A stretch of DNA of 39,428 bases from Pseudomonas fulva. Lineage in GTDB: Bacteria; Pseudomonadota; Gammaproteobacteria; Pseudomonadales; Pseudomonadaceae. Below the pieces are notes generated by a model. That model searched no databases. It was not told the DNA's origin and saw only the letters and a program-made list of their open reading frames with translations. The stretch's first letter is position 1, and the number at the start of each line of letters is the position of its first letter. Positions 32,507 to 39,428 of the stretch are shown in pieces. The stretch lies in contig NZ_JADNYP010000022.1 in NCBI RefSeq assembly GCF_015680705.1, positions 1-39,428 of the forward strand. The letters are read 5' to 3'. A program made the translations under genes and the position numbers.

Positions 32507-33453
32507 TTCAGGCTCTTCGTTAGCGGTTGAGCGTGCCAGTGGGCACGTGCGGCGGCGATGTCCGCGTCGATCGCCGACTTCAGCGCCTCCAGGGAGGCGA
32601 AACGCTGCTCTTCGCGCAGCTTTTGGTGGAATTCCACCGTCAGGCGCCGGCCATAGAGGTCGCCGGCGAAGTCCAGGAGATGGATCTCCAGATGGGGGCG
32701 CCCGTCACCGGCGACGGTGGGACGCACACCGATGTTGGCAACCCCGGCCCAGGCCTTGCCATCGATCACGGCACTGGTCAGGTAGACGCCGCTAAGCGGC
32801 ACGCGCCGACGCTTGAGCTGGATGTTGGCGGTGGGCGTACCGAGCTGGCGCGCCAGCTTCTGGCCATGCAGGACTCGCCCGCTGATCCGATAGGGCCGGC
32901 CCAGCAGCCGTGCGGCCAGTTCGAAATTCGCCTCGGCCAGGGCCTTGCGGATCTCGGTGCTGCTGACTCGCAGGCCGTCCTGTTCGACCGTCTCGGCGGC
33001 CTCGACCGTGAACCCGTGGCGGCGTCCGGCTTCGACCAGGAAGTCGAAATCGCCGGCACGATCGCAGCCAAAGCGGAAGTCGTCACCGACCTCGAGATGG
33101 CGTACGCGCAGGCCATCGACCAGGATCGTCTCGACGAACTCGCTGGCGTCGAGCTGGCTCAGGCGTCGGTTGAAAGCCAGGCACAATACCCGGTCGATGC
33201 CTTCGTCCGCCAGTAGCGTGAGCTTGTCGCGCAGCCGGGCCAGGCGCGCCGGGGCCGTGTCGGGGGCGAAGTACTCTCGGGGCTGCGGCTCGAAGATCAC
33301 CACGCAGGTCGGCAGGCCCAATGCCTGGCCACGTTCGCGCAGACGCGCCAGGATTGCCTGGTGGCCACGGTGAACCCCGTCGAAGTTGCCAATGGTGGCG
33401 ACACAGCCCCGATGCTCGGGGCGCAGGTTGTGAAGACCTCGAACCAGCTGCAT
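32503..33453 (-). CDS. ribF: bifunctional riboflavin kinase / FAD synthetase
   Basis: 316 residues, normal for RibF. The N-terminal FMN adenylyltransferase domain carries GNFDGVHRGHQAIL, and the C-terminal riboflavin kinase domain carries GTPTANIQLK and the late EIHLLDFAGDLYG. It makes FMN and FAD for flavoproteins such as ThiO and NDH-2 encoded nearby. I chose ATG 33453 (MQLVRGLHNLRPEHRG), which has a purine-rich AAGAAG upstream; an ATG 18 nt earlier (MSKKRV) is possible. It is the first gene of the ribF-ileS-lspA-fkpB-ispH block. Confidence 0.96.
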   Translation of the reverse strand: MQLVRGLHNLRPEHRGCVATIGNFDGVHRGHQAILARLRERGQALGLPTCVVIFEPQPREYFAPDTAPARLARLRDKLTLLADEGIDRVLCLAFNRRLSQLDASEFVETILVDGLRVRHLEVGDDFRFGCDRAGDFDFLVEAGRRHGFTVEAAETVEQDGLRVSSTEIRKALAEANFELAARLLGRPYRISGRVLHGQKLARQLGTPTANIQLKRRRVPLSGVYLTSAVIDGKAWAGVANIGVRPTVAGDGRPHLEIHLLDFAGDLYGRRLTVEFHQKLREEQRFASLEALKSAIDADIAAARAHWHAQPLTKSLK

Positions 33454-33481
33454 AACGCGCTTCTTGCTCATAAAGTGGCCG

Positions 33482-33487
33482 ATTATA
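33482..33487 (-). promoter_or_regulatory. possible -10 box upstream of ribF
   Basis: A perfect TATAAT on the minus strand, 28 nt before the preferred ribF start, stands out in GC-rich surroundings. A good -35 box at the right distance was not found, so this may be an activated or extended promoter, or chance. Confidence 0.35.
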
Positions 33488-33571
33488 ACCGCACCCGGGC
33501 GCTGGGGACAGGCAACCGCGCAACGCCGGGACGCACGATGGGGAAAACCGACGCCTGACCTGCCTGCGCCG

Positions 33572-35110
33572 TCAGTGCAGCGCCCTGCGGGCGAAGTGCC
33601 GGGGACGGAAACCGCACAGGTAGAGGCAGCCGAAGTAGGTCGCGACACCCGCCAGGATCAGACCGCCCAGGCGCAGGAAACGCACCGCCATGATGCCCTC
33701 CTCCCAGGCAGGCATGTAGTGCAGCCCGGCGATCAGAACGGCCGACATCAAGGTCACCGCGAGCGCCAGCTTGCCCAGGAATCCGAACCAGCCAGGCTGG
33801 GGCTGGAACAGCTGCTGGCTGCGCAGCTTCCAGTACAGCAGGCCGGCGTTGAGGCAGGCGCCGAGGCTGATGGCCAGGGCCAGTCCGGCATGCTGCAAGG
33901 GGCCGACCAGGACCAGGTTGAGCAACTGGGTCGCGACCAGGGTGAAGACCGCGATCTTCACCGGCGTGCGGATGTTCTGCTGGGCATAGAAGCCGGGCGC
34001 CAGCACCTTGACCAGGATGATCGCCAGCAGCCCGACGGAGTAGGCGATCAGCGCGCGCTGGGTCATCGCCGCGTCGAAAGCGCTGAACTTGCCATACTGG
34101 AACAGAGCCACGGTCAGGGGCTCGGCCAGGATCGCCAGGCCCAGCGTGCACGGCAGCACCAGCAGGAAGCACAGGCGCAGCCCCCAGTCGAGGATCCGCG
34201 AATACTCCTGCCGGTCGCGGTTGGCGTAGGTACGGGCCAGGGTCGGCAGCAGGATGGTGCCCAGCGCCACGCCCAGCACGCCGGACGGCAGCTCCATCAG
34301 TCGGTCGGCGTAGTACATCCAGGAAACCGAGCCGGCTACCAGAAACGAGGCGAAGATGGTGTTGATGATGAGCGAGATCTGGCTCACGGACACACCGAGG
34401 ATCGCCGGCAGCATCTGCTTGAGCACTCGCCATACGCCAGCATCGCGCAGGTTGATCCGCGGTAGCACCAGCATGCCGATCCTCTTCAGCGCCGGCAGCT
34501 GGTAGAGCAGCTGGGCCAGGCCACCCGCCAGCACGCCCCAGGCCAGCGCCATGATCGGCGGATCGAAGTGCGGCGCCAGCAGCAGGGTGAAGCCGATCAT
34601 CGCCACGTTGAGCAGGGTCGGAGTGAATGCCGGTACGGAGAATCGGTTCCAGGTATTGAGGATGGCGCCGACCAGCGACGACAGCGAGATCAGCAGAATG
34701 TACGGAAACGTGACCCGCAGCAGGTCGGTGGTCAGGCGATATTTCTCGTGGTCGTCGACGAACCCCGGCGCGGTGATCCAGACCACCCAAGGCGCCAGCA
34801 GGATGCCAAGGGTCGTGACCAACGCCAGGACCAGGGTCAGCAAGCCGCTGACATAGGCGATGAAGGTGCGTGTCGCCTCTTCCCCCTGCTGGGTCTTGTA
34901 TTCGGCCAGGATGGGCACGAAGGCCTGGGAAAAGGCCCCTTCGGCGAAGATCCTGCGTAGCAGGTTGGGCAGCTTGAAGGCGATGAAGAAGGCATCGGTA
35001 GCCACGCCGGCACCGAACACCCGTGCCAGGATGGTATCGCGGACGAAACCCAGCACCCTGGAAATCATGGTGATGGAACTGACGGCCGCCAGGGATTTGA
35101 GCAGATTCAT
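33572..35110 (-). CDS. murJ: lipid II flippase MurJ
   Basis: 512-residue polytopic membrane protein (MviN family) with about 14 helices, starting MNLLKSLAAVSSITMISRVLGFVRDTILARVFGAG. Conserved segments are FAEGAFSQAFVPIL and the later GVALGTILLPTLA. It flips lipid II for peptidoglycan synthesis. The start is at 35108-35110, where the family normally begins; 14 further upstream codons are open but not conserved. It precedes ribF by 118 nt and is divergent from rpsT. Confidence 0.97.
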   Translation of the reverse strand: MNLLKSLAAVSSITMISRVLGFVRDTILARVFGAGVATDAFFIAFKLPNLLRRIFAEGAFSQAFVPILAEYKTQQGEEATRTFIAYVSGLLTLVLALVTTLGILLAPWVVWITAPGFVDDHEKYRLTTDLLRVTFPYILLISLSSLVGAILNTWNRFSVPAFTPTLLNVAMIGFTLLLAPHFDPPIMALAWGVLAGGLAQLLYQLPALKRIGMLVLPRINLRDAGVWRVLKQMLPAILGVSVSQISLIINTIFASFLVAGSVSWMYYADRLMELPSGVLGVALGTILLPTLARTYANRDRQEYSRILDWGLRLCFLLVLPCTLGLAILAEPLTVALFQYGKFSAFDAAMTQRALIAYSVGLLAIILVKVLAPGFYAQQNIRTPVKIAVFTLVATQLLNLVLVGPLQHAGLALAISLGACLNAGLLYWKLRSQQLFQPQPGWFGFLGKLALAVTLMSAVLIAGLHYMPAWEEGIMAVRFLRLGGLILAGVATYFGCLYLCGFRPRHFARRALH

Positions 35111-35279
35111 CGAAAATATTTCATGCCAAGGAGGAAGACGCTGCCAGACCATGCCTGGATGTGCGATACTGCCGCGCTCATTGCAGGGCAGCCAAAGCCC
35201 CCGAGTTTACAGGTCGTGGCGCATAATGGAATCTTCCCGACGCGCCACGCTGCCACTCGGCGGAACCCTGCGACCGGCC

Positions 35280-35308
35280 TTGACATCCGCTGCGCCTATC
35301 GGCATGAT
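35280..35308 (+). promoter_or_regulatory. sigma-70 promoter of rpsT
   Basis: TTGACA at 35280-35285 and CATGAT at 35303-35308, spaced 17 nt, 52 nt upstream of the rpsT start. The GC-rich stretch after the -10 box (TCGCGGCC) fits growth-rate-controlled ribosomal promoters. Confidence 0.7.
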
Positions 35309-35360
35309 TCGCGGCCTTATTTGTTTGCTATTTACCTAAAGTCTTTCGAGGAGCTCGACG

Positions 35361-35633
35361 GTGGCCAACACACCTTCCGCCAAGAAACGTGCAAAACAGG
35401 CTGAGAAGCGTCGCAGCCACAACGCCAGCCTGCGTTCCATGGTCCGTACCTACATCAAGAACGTAGTCAAGGCCATCGACGCCAAAGACGCCGACAAAGC
35501 GCAAGCCGCCTACACCCTGGCTGTGCCTGTGATCGACCGCATGGCCGACAAAGGCATCATCCACAAGAACAAGGCTGCTCGCCACAAAGGCCGTCTGAAC
35601 GCGCACATCAAGGCGCTGAAAACTGCTGCCTAA
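35361..35633 (+). CDS. rpsT: 30S ribosomal protein S20
   Basis: 90-residue basic protein, starting with GTG (MANTPSAKKRAKQAEKRRSHNASLRSMVRTYIKNV), preceded by GGAG (35351-35354). It binds 16S rRNA early in 30S assembly. A non-ATG start is common for rpsT and linked to autoregulation in E. coli. It is transcribed alone, divergent from murJ, and followed by an intrinsic terminator. Confidence 0.98.
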   Translation: MANTPSAKKRAKQAEKRRSHNASLRSMVRTYIKNVVKAIDAKDADKAQAAYTLAVPVIDRMADKGIIHKNKAARHKGRLNAHIKALKTAA

Positions 35634-35648
35634 GCAAAGCGCTTGTTG

Positions 35649-35675
35649 AAAAACCGACCTCAGGGTCGGTTTTTT
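35649..35675 (+). terminator. intrinsic terminator of rpsT
   Basis: AAAAACCGACC / GGTCGGTTTTT (35649-35659 with 35664-35674) with loop TCAG, ending in a T-run. It starts 15 nt after the rpsT stop and, being AT-flanked on both sides, may also act on the convergent pqiB transcript. Confidence 0.92.
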
Positions 35676-35780
35676 ATTGCCTGTCTTTTTTCCTGGCCTG
35701 TCCTGAGGCCAGCCACCGGTTCGCCGCAGGGCCGGCCTGCTCCCGAAGGCAAGCAGGCCGTACCTCGATGCGCCGGGCCG

Positions 35781-38090
35781 CTACCTGGCGAGCGGAATCT
35801 TCGGCGCCCACTGCAGCCATTCGTCCTGGGGTTCTTCGAACAGGGCGAAGGTCTGCCGCGGACGTGCAAGGTTACCCATCTTGTCCCCTTCCGGCGTAGC
35901 GAACGAAACGCCACCATCGATCAGTGCCTGCAAGGACTCGGTACGGATCGTCGCGCCCTTGATCAGGCCGAAATCGAAACCGAAGCCGCTGCTGTTCCAG
36001 AACCGGCTGCCCGTGCGCACCAGCGGGGCGTAGCGCGGCTCGATGAGCACATGGATCAGCACCTGATCCGCGGACTGCCCTAGTTCGTATCCGGTTACCT
36101 TGCCTACTGCCACCTGGCGATAGGTCACCGGAACGCCGGGCTTGATCGAGCCCAGGCGCGGCGCGCTCAAGGTCAGCGGCAGGCCGACTTCAGGCTCCGG
36201 TGATTCGGGTGCCTTGGCCAGGGCAATGAAGTCATGCTGGGCGCCCCTGTCCCTGGTGGCCGGCTGGACTTCGATGTACTGCCCCGTCACCAAGGTGTCC
36301 AGGTTCTCGGTCCGCACCAGCCCCAGCGACGGTTTGACCACCCAGAACTGCGTGCCGACGCGAGCGATGCGCCCGGCTGCCTGGGTGATACGCGCCTTGA
36401 GCAGGACCGCCTGCAGGTCATCGGTGAAATCGACGCTTTCCACACTGCCCACATCCAGGCCCTTGAAGCGAATAGCGGTGCCCGGCTTGAGGCCATCGGC
36501 CCGGTCGACCCGGATACTGATCAAGGTCCCGGTACGCTCGGCAGCCTCCTGGCTCTCATGCAGCCGGAACCTGGGGATGCGCCGCTTGAGCGGCACGTTC
36601 GGAGTCGGTGTGTCGAAGGCGACCCCGCCAGCCACGAGCGTCTGCAGGGACTCGCTCTGGATCTTGATGCCGGACAGCCCGCCGGAAAGCGTGATGCCAC
36701 TGGCGTTCCAGAAGCGGGTCGAGCCATTGACCAGATTGGCGTACTCCTTCTCGATGTGCACACCGATCACGACCTGCTTGCTGTTCTTGGCGAACTGGTA
36801 GCTCTGGACGCTACCGACCTTGACCTGGCGGTAGGTCACCGGGCTACCGACCTCGAGCGAACCGAGACGGTCGCTGAACAGCACCAGGTGCAAGCCAGGC
36901 GCCTTGAGGTCGAGCGGCGGGGCCTTGGTCCTGGCCTCGAACTCGCGCAACGGCTTGGCGCCTTTCTCGCCGGGCCGGAAGGAAATGTAGTTGCCCTTGA
37001 CCAAGGCCTCGATGCCGGTGATGCCCGCGAGCGAAATCGACGGCTTGACCACCCAGAACTGCGTGCCCTCCACCAGGTAGTCCTCGACCAGTGGGTCGAG
37101 TGTCAGATCGGCAGTGGCGCTGGCCAGGTCATCCGCCATCTTCAAGAGCTTGACCGAACCTACCTGGATACCCTTGTACATCACCGGGGTGCGCCCGGCC
37201 TGCAGGCCTTCATAGTCGTTGAGCTTGAGCTTGATCCGGATCCCGGCCTGGGCCGCGTCGAAGTCCTCGTACAGGCGGAACGGCAGGCTTGGGTCGGTCG
37301 GCGGACTGTCCTTGCGATGTTCGGGCGTGGCGAAGGCGATACCACCGGCCACGATACTGGCGAGCGACTCGCTGCGCACCTTCACTCCAGAGAGGTTGGC
37401 ATCGATGCTGACGCCGCTGGCGTTCCAGAAACGCGTATGCTTGCGCACCAGGTTGGCATAGGCAGGCGCTATGAAGACCTTGACCTCCACGGTGTCCTGG
37501 TCTTCGGACAGCTGATAGCTTTTTACCCGGCCCACCTGGATCTGCTTGTAGAACACAGGGCTGTCACGGTTGAGCGACCCCAGGCGATCGGCCTTGAGGG
37601 TCAGGTGCAGCCCCGGCTCGCTATCGGAAAGCGGCGGCGCCGTGCTCAAGGCAGTGAAGCGCTTGGTTGGCTCACCCTTGCCTGGGCTGACGGCAATATA
37701 GTTGCCCGACACCAGCGTCTCCAGCCCGGTGATGCCAGCCAGGCTCACGCTCGGCTTGACCAGCCAGAAGCGCGTGCCGGTGGTCAGGTGATCCTCGGCT
37801 TCCTTGTTCATCTCGATCGTGGCGATGACACCGGTATTGCTGCCTTCGGCATCCAGTTCGAGGGTGGTGACCTTGCCTACCGACATCCCTTTGTAGAACA
37901 CCTCGGTCTTGTTGGCGACGATGCCCTCGCCCGTCTGGAAGCGCACCTGGATCTGCACACCCGATTCCTGATAAGCCTTCCAGGCGAGCCAGCCACCGAT
38001 CGCCAAGGCGATCAGCGGCAAGATCCAGATGGCCGACCAGTTGGAGGCCGGACGCGTTTTGGCCGTAGGCAAGTCACTCATTGTCGTCAT
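35781..38090 (-). CDS. pqiB: PqiB/LetB-like intermembrane transport protein with six MCE domains
   Basis: 769 residues. An N-terminal cytoplasmic tail and one membrane helix (SAIWILPLIALAIGGWLAW, about 19-38) anchor six tandem MCE domains in the periplasm, starting near residues 45, 160, 284, 400, 522 and 636. Each has the family G-x-PV-x-Y(K/R)-x-(I/V)-x-VG core, for example TPVMYKGIQVG and SPVTYRQVKVG. Odd and even domains differ in their second half: FWLVKPSVSLAGITG in the odd ones, RFWNASG in the even ones. E. coli PqiB has three MCE domains and LetB seven. Such proteins form hexameric tubes for lipid traffic between inner and outer membrane. It overlaps the upstream PqiA gene by 17 nt; ATG 38081 is an alternative start. 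No pqiC follows. Confidence 0.92.
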   Translation of the reverse strand: MTTMSDLPTAKTRPASNWSAIWILPLIALAIGGWLAWKAYQESGVQIQVRFQTGEGIVANKTEVFYKGMSVGKVTTLELDAEGSNTGVIATIEMNKEAEDHLTTGTRFWLVKPSVSLAGITGLETLVSGNYIAVSPGKGEPTKRFTALSTAPPLSDSEPGLHLTLKADRLGSLNRDSPVFYKQIQVGRVKSYQLSEDQDTVEVKVFIAPAYANLVRKHTRFWNASGVSIDANLSGVKVRSESLASIVAGGIAFATPEHRKDSPPTDPSLPFRLYEDFDAAQAGIRIKLKLNDYEGLQAGRTPVMYKGIQVGSVKLLKMADDLASATADLTLDPLVEDYLVEGTQFWVVKPSISLAGITGIEALVKGNYISFRPGEKGAKPLREFEARTKAPPLDLKAPGLHLVLFSDRLGSLEVGSPVTYRQVKVGSVQSYQFAKNSKQVVIGVHIEKEYANLVNGSTRFWNASGITLSGGLSGIKIQSESLQTLVAGGVAFDTPTPNVPLKRRIPRFRLHESQEAAERTGTLISIRVDRADGLKPGTAIRFKGLDVGSVESVDFTDDLQAVLLKARITQAAGRIARVGTQFWVVKPSLGLVRTENLDTLVTGQYIEVQPATRDRGAQHDFIALAKAPESPEPEVGLPLTLSAPRLGSIKPGVPVTYRQVAVGKVTGYELGQSADQVLIHVLIEPRYAPLVRTGSRFWNSSGFGFDFGLIKGATIRTESLQALIDGGVSFATPEGDKMGNLARPRQTFALFEEPQDEWLQWAPKIPLAR

Positions 38091-38697
38091 CCGACTCCGT
38101 ATTGTCCCAGATCAGTCGGGGATCGAAGGTTAAGGCGGCCAACATCGTCAGGATCACCACCGAAGCGAAAGCGATGGCGCCCAGGTTGGGTTCGACATTG
38201 GCGATGCGACCGAAATTCACCACGGCCACCAGAATGGCGATGACGAAGATATCCAGCATCGACCAGCGTCCGATGAACTCGATGAAACGGTACATGAAGA
38301 TGCGTTGCCGAGCGGATAGCGGCTGGTGTCGCTGGATCGAGTACAGCAGCAAGGCGATGCCCACCAGCTTGAAGGTAGGCACCAGGATGCTGGCAGTGAA
38401 CACGACGGCCGCGATCGGGATCATGCCGTTCTTCATCAGCGCGACGACACCGGACATGATGGTGTCCGGGCTGCCTTGCCCGAGACTGCTGACGGTCATG
38501 ATCGGCAGGACATTGGCGGGGATGTAGAGAATCATGGCGGTAATGAGCAAGGCCCAGGTGCGCGCAATGCTGTTTGGCCGCCGGGCATGGACGATCGCTC
38601 CGCAACGCGTGCAGGCCTGGGATGCCTGACCGTCCTGTAGACGGTTCAACTGATGGCATTCATTACAAACCACAATGCCCGCATCAATCGCCCGCAT
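38074..38697 (-). CDS. pqiA: PqiA family protein (second half-size copy)
   Basis: 207 residues from ATG 38695-38697, which has AGGAG at a better distance than the ATG at 38701-38703. A zinc-ribbon-like N-terminus (CNECHQL...CTRCG) is followed by four membrane helices, with the PqiA signatures ALLITAMILYIPANVLPIM and RWSMLDIFVIAILVAVV. It is about half the length of E. coli PqiA or LetA (about 420 residues, two such modules). It overlaps both the upstream copy (14 nt) and pqiB (17 nt), so all three are translationally linked. It is likely the inner-membrane partner that loads lipid into the MCE tube. Confidence 0.91.
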   Translation of the reverse strand: MRAIDAGIVVCNECHQLNRLQDGQASQACTRCGAIVHARRPNSIARTWALLITAMILYIPANVLPIMTVSSLGQGSPDTIMSGVVALMKNGMIPIAAVVFTASILVPTFKLVGIALLLYSIQRHQPLSARQRIFMYRFIEFIGRWSMLDIFVIAILVAVVNFGRIANVEPNLGAIAFASVVILTMLAALTFDPRLIWDNTESDDDNE

Positions 38698-39343
38698 GGA
38701 CATTTTCTCCTGACAACGCGATCCAGATCTGGTGGGGTGACATCACCACCTCCAGCCAGACCTGGACCAGCAACAGGCTTATGAAACAGAACAGCCCGAA
38801 CCCGACGTTCAGCTGGGCGATATCGACCAGCTTGACGATGGAGACGAGCACGCCCATGAAATAGACCTCGAGCATGCCCCAGTCGCGCAGATGATGGTAC
38901 ATGCGATAAAAGACCAGGCCATGGCTGCGACCCATGTTCAGGCGAATGCTCAACAAGACGGCCAGTTGGCACAACAGCTTGAGCAACGGGATCGCCATGC
39001 TGCAGAGGAACACCACCACGGCGACGGCTACCATGTCCGCATTGTACAAGCCAACCACACCGCTCCATACCGTATCGTCGGAGCTCTGTCCCAGCAGGTG
39101 CAAGTGCATGATGGGCAGGAAATTTGCTGGCACGTACAGCAGCAAGGCCGTCAGGACCAGGGCCAAGCTGCGGTTCACCACATTGTGCCGATGAGCGTAC
39201 AGCTCATAGCCGCAGCGTGGGCAGTACGCCTTCTCGCCATGACCCAGCCTGGGCTTGTGCATCAGCAGGTCACACTGATGACAAGCCGTCAGGTCTTCTA
39301 AGGAGAGCTGCGCCAGTACTTCGGGGTCGGCAGGGTCGGACAT
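38684..39343 (-). CDS. pqiA: PqiA family protein (first half-size copy)
   Basis: 219 residues with a Cys ribbon (CHQCDLL...CPRCGYEL), then four helices with the same module pattern as the next gene: ALVLTALLLYVPANFLPIM and RDWGMLEVYFMGVLVSIVKL. Together the two copies correspond to the N- and C-terminal halves of the fused PqiA/LetA of enterics. It is first in the pqiA-pqiA-pqiB operon, with a candidate promoter 31 nt upstream. Confidence 0.91.
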   Translation of the reverse strand: MSDPADPEVLAQLSLEDLTACHQCDLLMHKPRLGHGEKAYCPRCGYELYAHRHNVVNRSLALVLTALLLYVPANFLPIMHLHLLGQSSDDTVWSGVVGLYNADMVAVAVVVFLCSMAIPLLKLLCQLAVLLSIRLNMGRSHGLVFYRMYHHLRDWGMLEVYFMGVLVSIVKLVDIAQLNVGFGLFCFISLLLVQVWLEVVMSPHQIWIALSGENVHAGD

Positions 39344-39373
39344 GACAAGGGTCTGGATGATGGGATGGGCTCT

Positions 39374-39403
39374 ATTCTAGTGGCCTGGCCTTGGAAAAGA
39401 CAA
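39374..39403 (-). promoter_or_regulatory. candidate promoter of the pqi operon
   Basis: On the minus strand TTGTCT (39398-39403) and TAGAAT (39374-39379) are spaced by 18 nt, ending 31 nt before the first pqiA start. The match to sigma-70 is fair (4/6 and 5/6). No SoxR or other stress-regulator site was recognised. Confidence 0.5.
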
Positions 39404-39428
39404 AAACCCTGGGCGAGATGCCAGCCGA

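Noticed and set aside
35700..35780. REP-like GCCGGCCTGCT...AGCAGGCCG after rpsT
   Set aside because: Resembles a degenerate extragenic palindrome, but the match to the REP core is too weak to list.
36234..38243. 669-codon open frame opposite pqiB
   Set aside because: Antisense of a repetitive MCE gene; composition and lack of signals argue against coding.
1..39428. CRISPR array, prophage, insertion sequence, toxin-antitoxin or defence island
   Set aside because: No regularly spaced repeats, transposase, integrase, phage structural genes or paired small toxin genes were seen on either strand.

Overview
The window is a chromosomal segment of a Pseudomonas, most likely of the P. putida group. 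The grounds are the high GC content, genes of families largely confined to Pseudomonas (DUF1780, DUF3094, PP0621 family), and a gene order typical of that group: pilA / pilC-pilD-coaE-yacG, ndh, clpB-pgeF-rluD / bamD, an amide-linked ABC cluster, thiO, minor pilins, ispH-fkpB-lspA-ileS-ribF, murJ / rpsT, and a pqi cluster. Species placement is inference from content and order; no search was run.

Layout. (1) 1-2700: a small, visibly less GC-rich region with one intact short-chain dehydrogenase (1604-2341) flanked by broken genes: a quinone-oxidoreductase-like gene with a stop and a frameshift, a frameshifted DoxX-family gene, and the N-terminal stub of an Atu4866-like protein. It ends at the 3' side of tRNA-Thr(CGT), a common place for acquired DNA. 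(2) 2877-6379: major pilin pilA divergent from pilC-pilD-coaE-yacG with 4-nt overlaps; the expected extension ATPase gene pilB is absent. (3) 6512-8828: DUF1780 protein, a 57-residue DUF3094 protein and a type II NADH dehydrogenase, then a bidirectional terminator. (4) 8965-9203: tRNA-Lys, tRNA-Pro and tRNA-Asn on the minus strand behind a strong promoter. (5) 9521-13932: rluD-pgeF-clpB on the minus strand, clpB having its own probable sigma-32 promoter; bamD is divergent from rluD.

(6) 15195-23762: a PP0621-family protein, then a GntR/FadR-type regulator whose start codon lies in a large palindrome, and a tight operon of a branched-chain-amino-acid-type ABC transporter (binding protein, two permeases, two ATPases), an M20 carbamoylase-type amidohydrolase and an amidase-signature hydrolase. 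Together they look like uptake and hydrolysis of an amide or ureide; the substrate cannot be read from the sequence. (7) 24123-27774: thiO, then a minor pseudopilin cluster pilE-pilX-pilW-pilV with a divergent FimT/GspH-like gene; no pilY1 is present. (8) 27775-33453: ispH-fkpB-lspA-ileS-ribF, overlapping and co-directional, then murJ. (9) 35361-39343: rpsT, then a lipid-transport-like cluster on the minus strand: two separate half-size PqiA proteins and a PqiB with six MCE domains.

Most of the window is ordinary core genome. I see no CRISPR array, phage, insertion sequence or clearly new defence system. The points most worth a second look are the decaying island at the left end, the reduced type IV pilus gene set (no pilB, no pilY1, a FimT-like protein with Gln instead of Glu at +5), the palindrome over the GntR start, the unidentified substrate of the amide cluster, and the split-PqiA / six-MCE system.
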